15,263 bases of DNA from CAYMTN01 sp964393335 (GTDB taxonomy: Bacteria; Chloroflexota; Anaerolineae; Aggregatilineales; Aggregatilineaceae). Below, piece after piece: positions 14,429-15,263 of the stretch. The notes under the pieces were generated by a model. The model saw only the letters and a program-made list of their open reading frames with translations. It had not been told where the DNA came from and did no database searches. Within the stretch, counting starts at the first letter, position 1. Each line of letters opens with the position of its first letter. Both the position numbers and the translations under genes were made by a program. The stretch is taken from positions 1 to 15,263 of the forward strand of contig CAYMTN010000129.1 of the NCBI GenBank assembly GCA_964393335.1. The letters run 5' to 3'.

Positions 14429-15061
14429 TCACGCCCCGTCACCGGCCAGCAGGGCGCGGATGTGCGGCAGGGCGCGGCGCAACGCGCGTTCACGGTGGGT
14501 GACATACAGCGTTTTTTCGTCGGGGGGTAGGTCGTACAACTTGCCGAGCAGCAGGTCCCATTCCGGCACGAAAAAAATCGACTCAAGCGGAAAACCTTCG
14601 ATGCGCAGCGGATCGGCTTCCGGCAGGATCACGCCGCGCAGCGTGCCGTCGAACAGCGCGATGGTGTGGCCTGGCACGCCGATGGCAAACACGGTGCGGA
14701 ATTGCGCGCCGCGCGCCTCCAGCGGCACGCCTTGCATACGGGCCAGACAGTACGTGATGATCGCTTCGTCGGTCATACGCTCGCCGGTCCAGCGCCGGAC
14801 GTGAATCCCCGGCTCGCCGCCGAGCGCGTCAATCTCGACGCCGGTATCATCCCCGATCACGACCGTGCTGTCGTCGAGCAGGTCCATGTACGCGCGCGCC
14901 TTGCCAATCGCGTTGGCTTCGAGCGTCGTACCCGGTTCGGGCACGTCCAGCGCCAGCCCGACATCCGCCGGGGCCAGCACATCCAGGCCCACCGTCTGGA
15001 ACAGCTTGCGCAGTTCCATCAGCTTGCCGGGGTTCAACGTGGCATATAACAACTGGCGCAT
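14429..15061 (-). CDS. Ham1/RdgB-like non-canonical purine NTP pyrophosphatase
   Basis: A 210-residue enzyme of the Ham1/ITPase family, which hydrolyses dITP, ITP and XTP to monophosphates and keeps deaminated purines out of DNA and RNA. Motifs in order: ATLNPGKLMELRKL at the N-terminus (the S/TxNxxKxxE motif), TTLEANAIGKARAY (the TxxENAxxKA motif), VIGDDTGVEIDALGGEPGIHVRRW (the DDSGLxVxALxGxPG motif with catalytic Asp), and THRERAL near the end. The usual FGYDPxF segment reads FPLESIFFVPE, so the base-binding pocket differs from RdgB. ATG 15061 is chosen because GGGG (15073-15070) lies 8 nt upstream; GTG 15067 would overlap the mgtE stop by GTGA. It is translationally linked to mgtE. Confidence 0.87.
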   Translation of the reverse strand: MRQLLYATLNPGKLMELRKLFQTVGLDVLAPADVGLALDVPEPGTTLEANAIGKARAYMDLLDDSTVVIGDDTGVEIDALGGEPGIHVRRWTGERMTDEAIITYCLARMQGVPLEARGAQFRTVFAIGVPGHTIALFDGTLRGVILPEADPLRIEGFPLESIFFVPEWDLLLGKLYDLPPDEKTLYVTHRERALRRALPHIRALLAGDGA

Positions 15062-15063
15062 GA

Positions 15064-15263
15064 TCACAACCCCATGACGAGGTGGGCAACGCTGAAATAG
15101 ATAAACAGCCCCGTCGCATCGACGAGCGTGCTCATGACCGGGCCGGAGACGACCGTCGGATCGATGTGCACTTTGGTGGCCAGCAGCGGCAGCAGCGAGC
15201 CGAGCGTATTCGCCCAGATGACGATCGTCAAGATCGCGACCGACACCGTCGCCGCCAACTGCG
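15064..15263 (-). CDS. mgtE: Magnesium transporter MgtE, C-terminal end (partial)
   Basis: Only the last ~65 codons lie in the window; the gene continues past the right edge. The residues include 'WANTLGSLLPLL', 'IDPTVVSGPVMSTLVDATGLFIYFSVA', a close match to the final transmembrane helices of MgtE. In the family, the DPxxxSGP segment and the Asp in the (T/S)xxDxxG helix line the Mg2+ pore. Both are kept, so this end looks intact. The stop at 15064-15066 lies 2 nt before the pyrophosphatase ATG, so the two genes form an operon. Confidence 0.88.
   Translation of the reverse strand, partial: QLAATVSVAILTIVIWANTLGSLLPLLATKVHIDPTVVSGPVMSTLVDATGLFIYFSVAHLVMGL

Overview
This GC-rich, gene-dense window looks chromosomal and most likely comes from a member of the Chloroflexota, probably Anaerolineae-like. 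That is an inference. It rests on several secreted or membrane proteins with long Thr/Pro/Ala-rich stalks, on lipoproteins without any outer-membrane machinery, on a Hanks-type kinase, and on -10 boxes of the form TACANT. No rRNA, tRNA, CRISPR array, transposase or phage gene is visible.

Left part, plus strand. Two tandem paralogous small membrane proteins (178-729 and 740-1114) end at a hairpin. A promoter at 1212-1240 then opens a tight three-gene unit. It encodes a 907-residue single-pass protein with a degenerate PP2C-like domain inside the cell and FnIII-like modules, followed by a five-fold 37-residue repeat stalk and an SH3-like domain outside (1312-4035). Next come a two-TM coiled-coil/TPR protein (4061-5791) and a lipoprotein (5808-6554). 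Together they look like an envelope sensing or scaffolding set of unknown role.

Middle, minus strand. A lipoprotein M28 zinc peptidase (6585-7721) lies downstream of rplS, the gene for ribosomal protein L19 (7833-8174). rplS has a very good sigma-70-type promoter (8279-8307). Its leader has three complementary 7-nt arms that can form mutually exclusive hairpins, the second followed by UUUU. This is a candidate ribosomal-protein attenuator.

Right part, plus strand. A two-LysM lipoprotein (8646-10052) ends at a textbook terminator. It is followed by an ADP-ribose-type Nudix hydrolase (10157-10693), a Ser/Thr kinase with a C-terminal membrane segment and a PH-like tail (10834-12648), and an AlbA_2/HATPase_c_4/winged-helix putative regulator (12877-14217). 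The Nudix and AlbA_2 genes may be leaderless. On the minus strand at the right edge, the end of an MgtE-type magnesium transporter runs into a Ham1/RdgB-like nucleotide pyrophosphatase (14429-15061).

Small palindromic REP-like elements lie between genes at 22-68, 8408-8483 and 12717-12740. The observations most worth following are the rplS leader switch, the pseudo-PP2C receptor-like protein, and the kinase with a PH-like tail.
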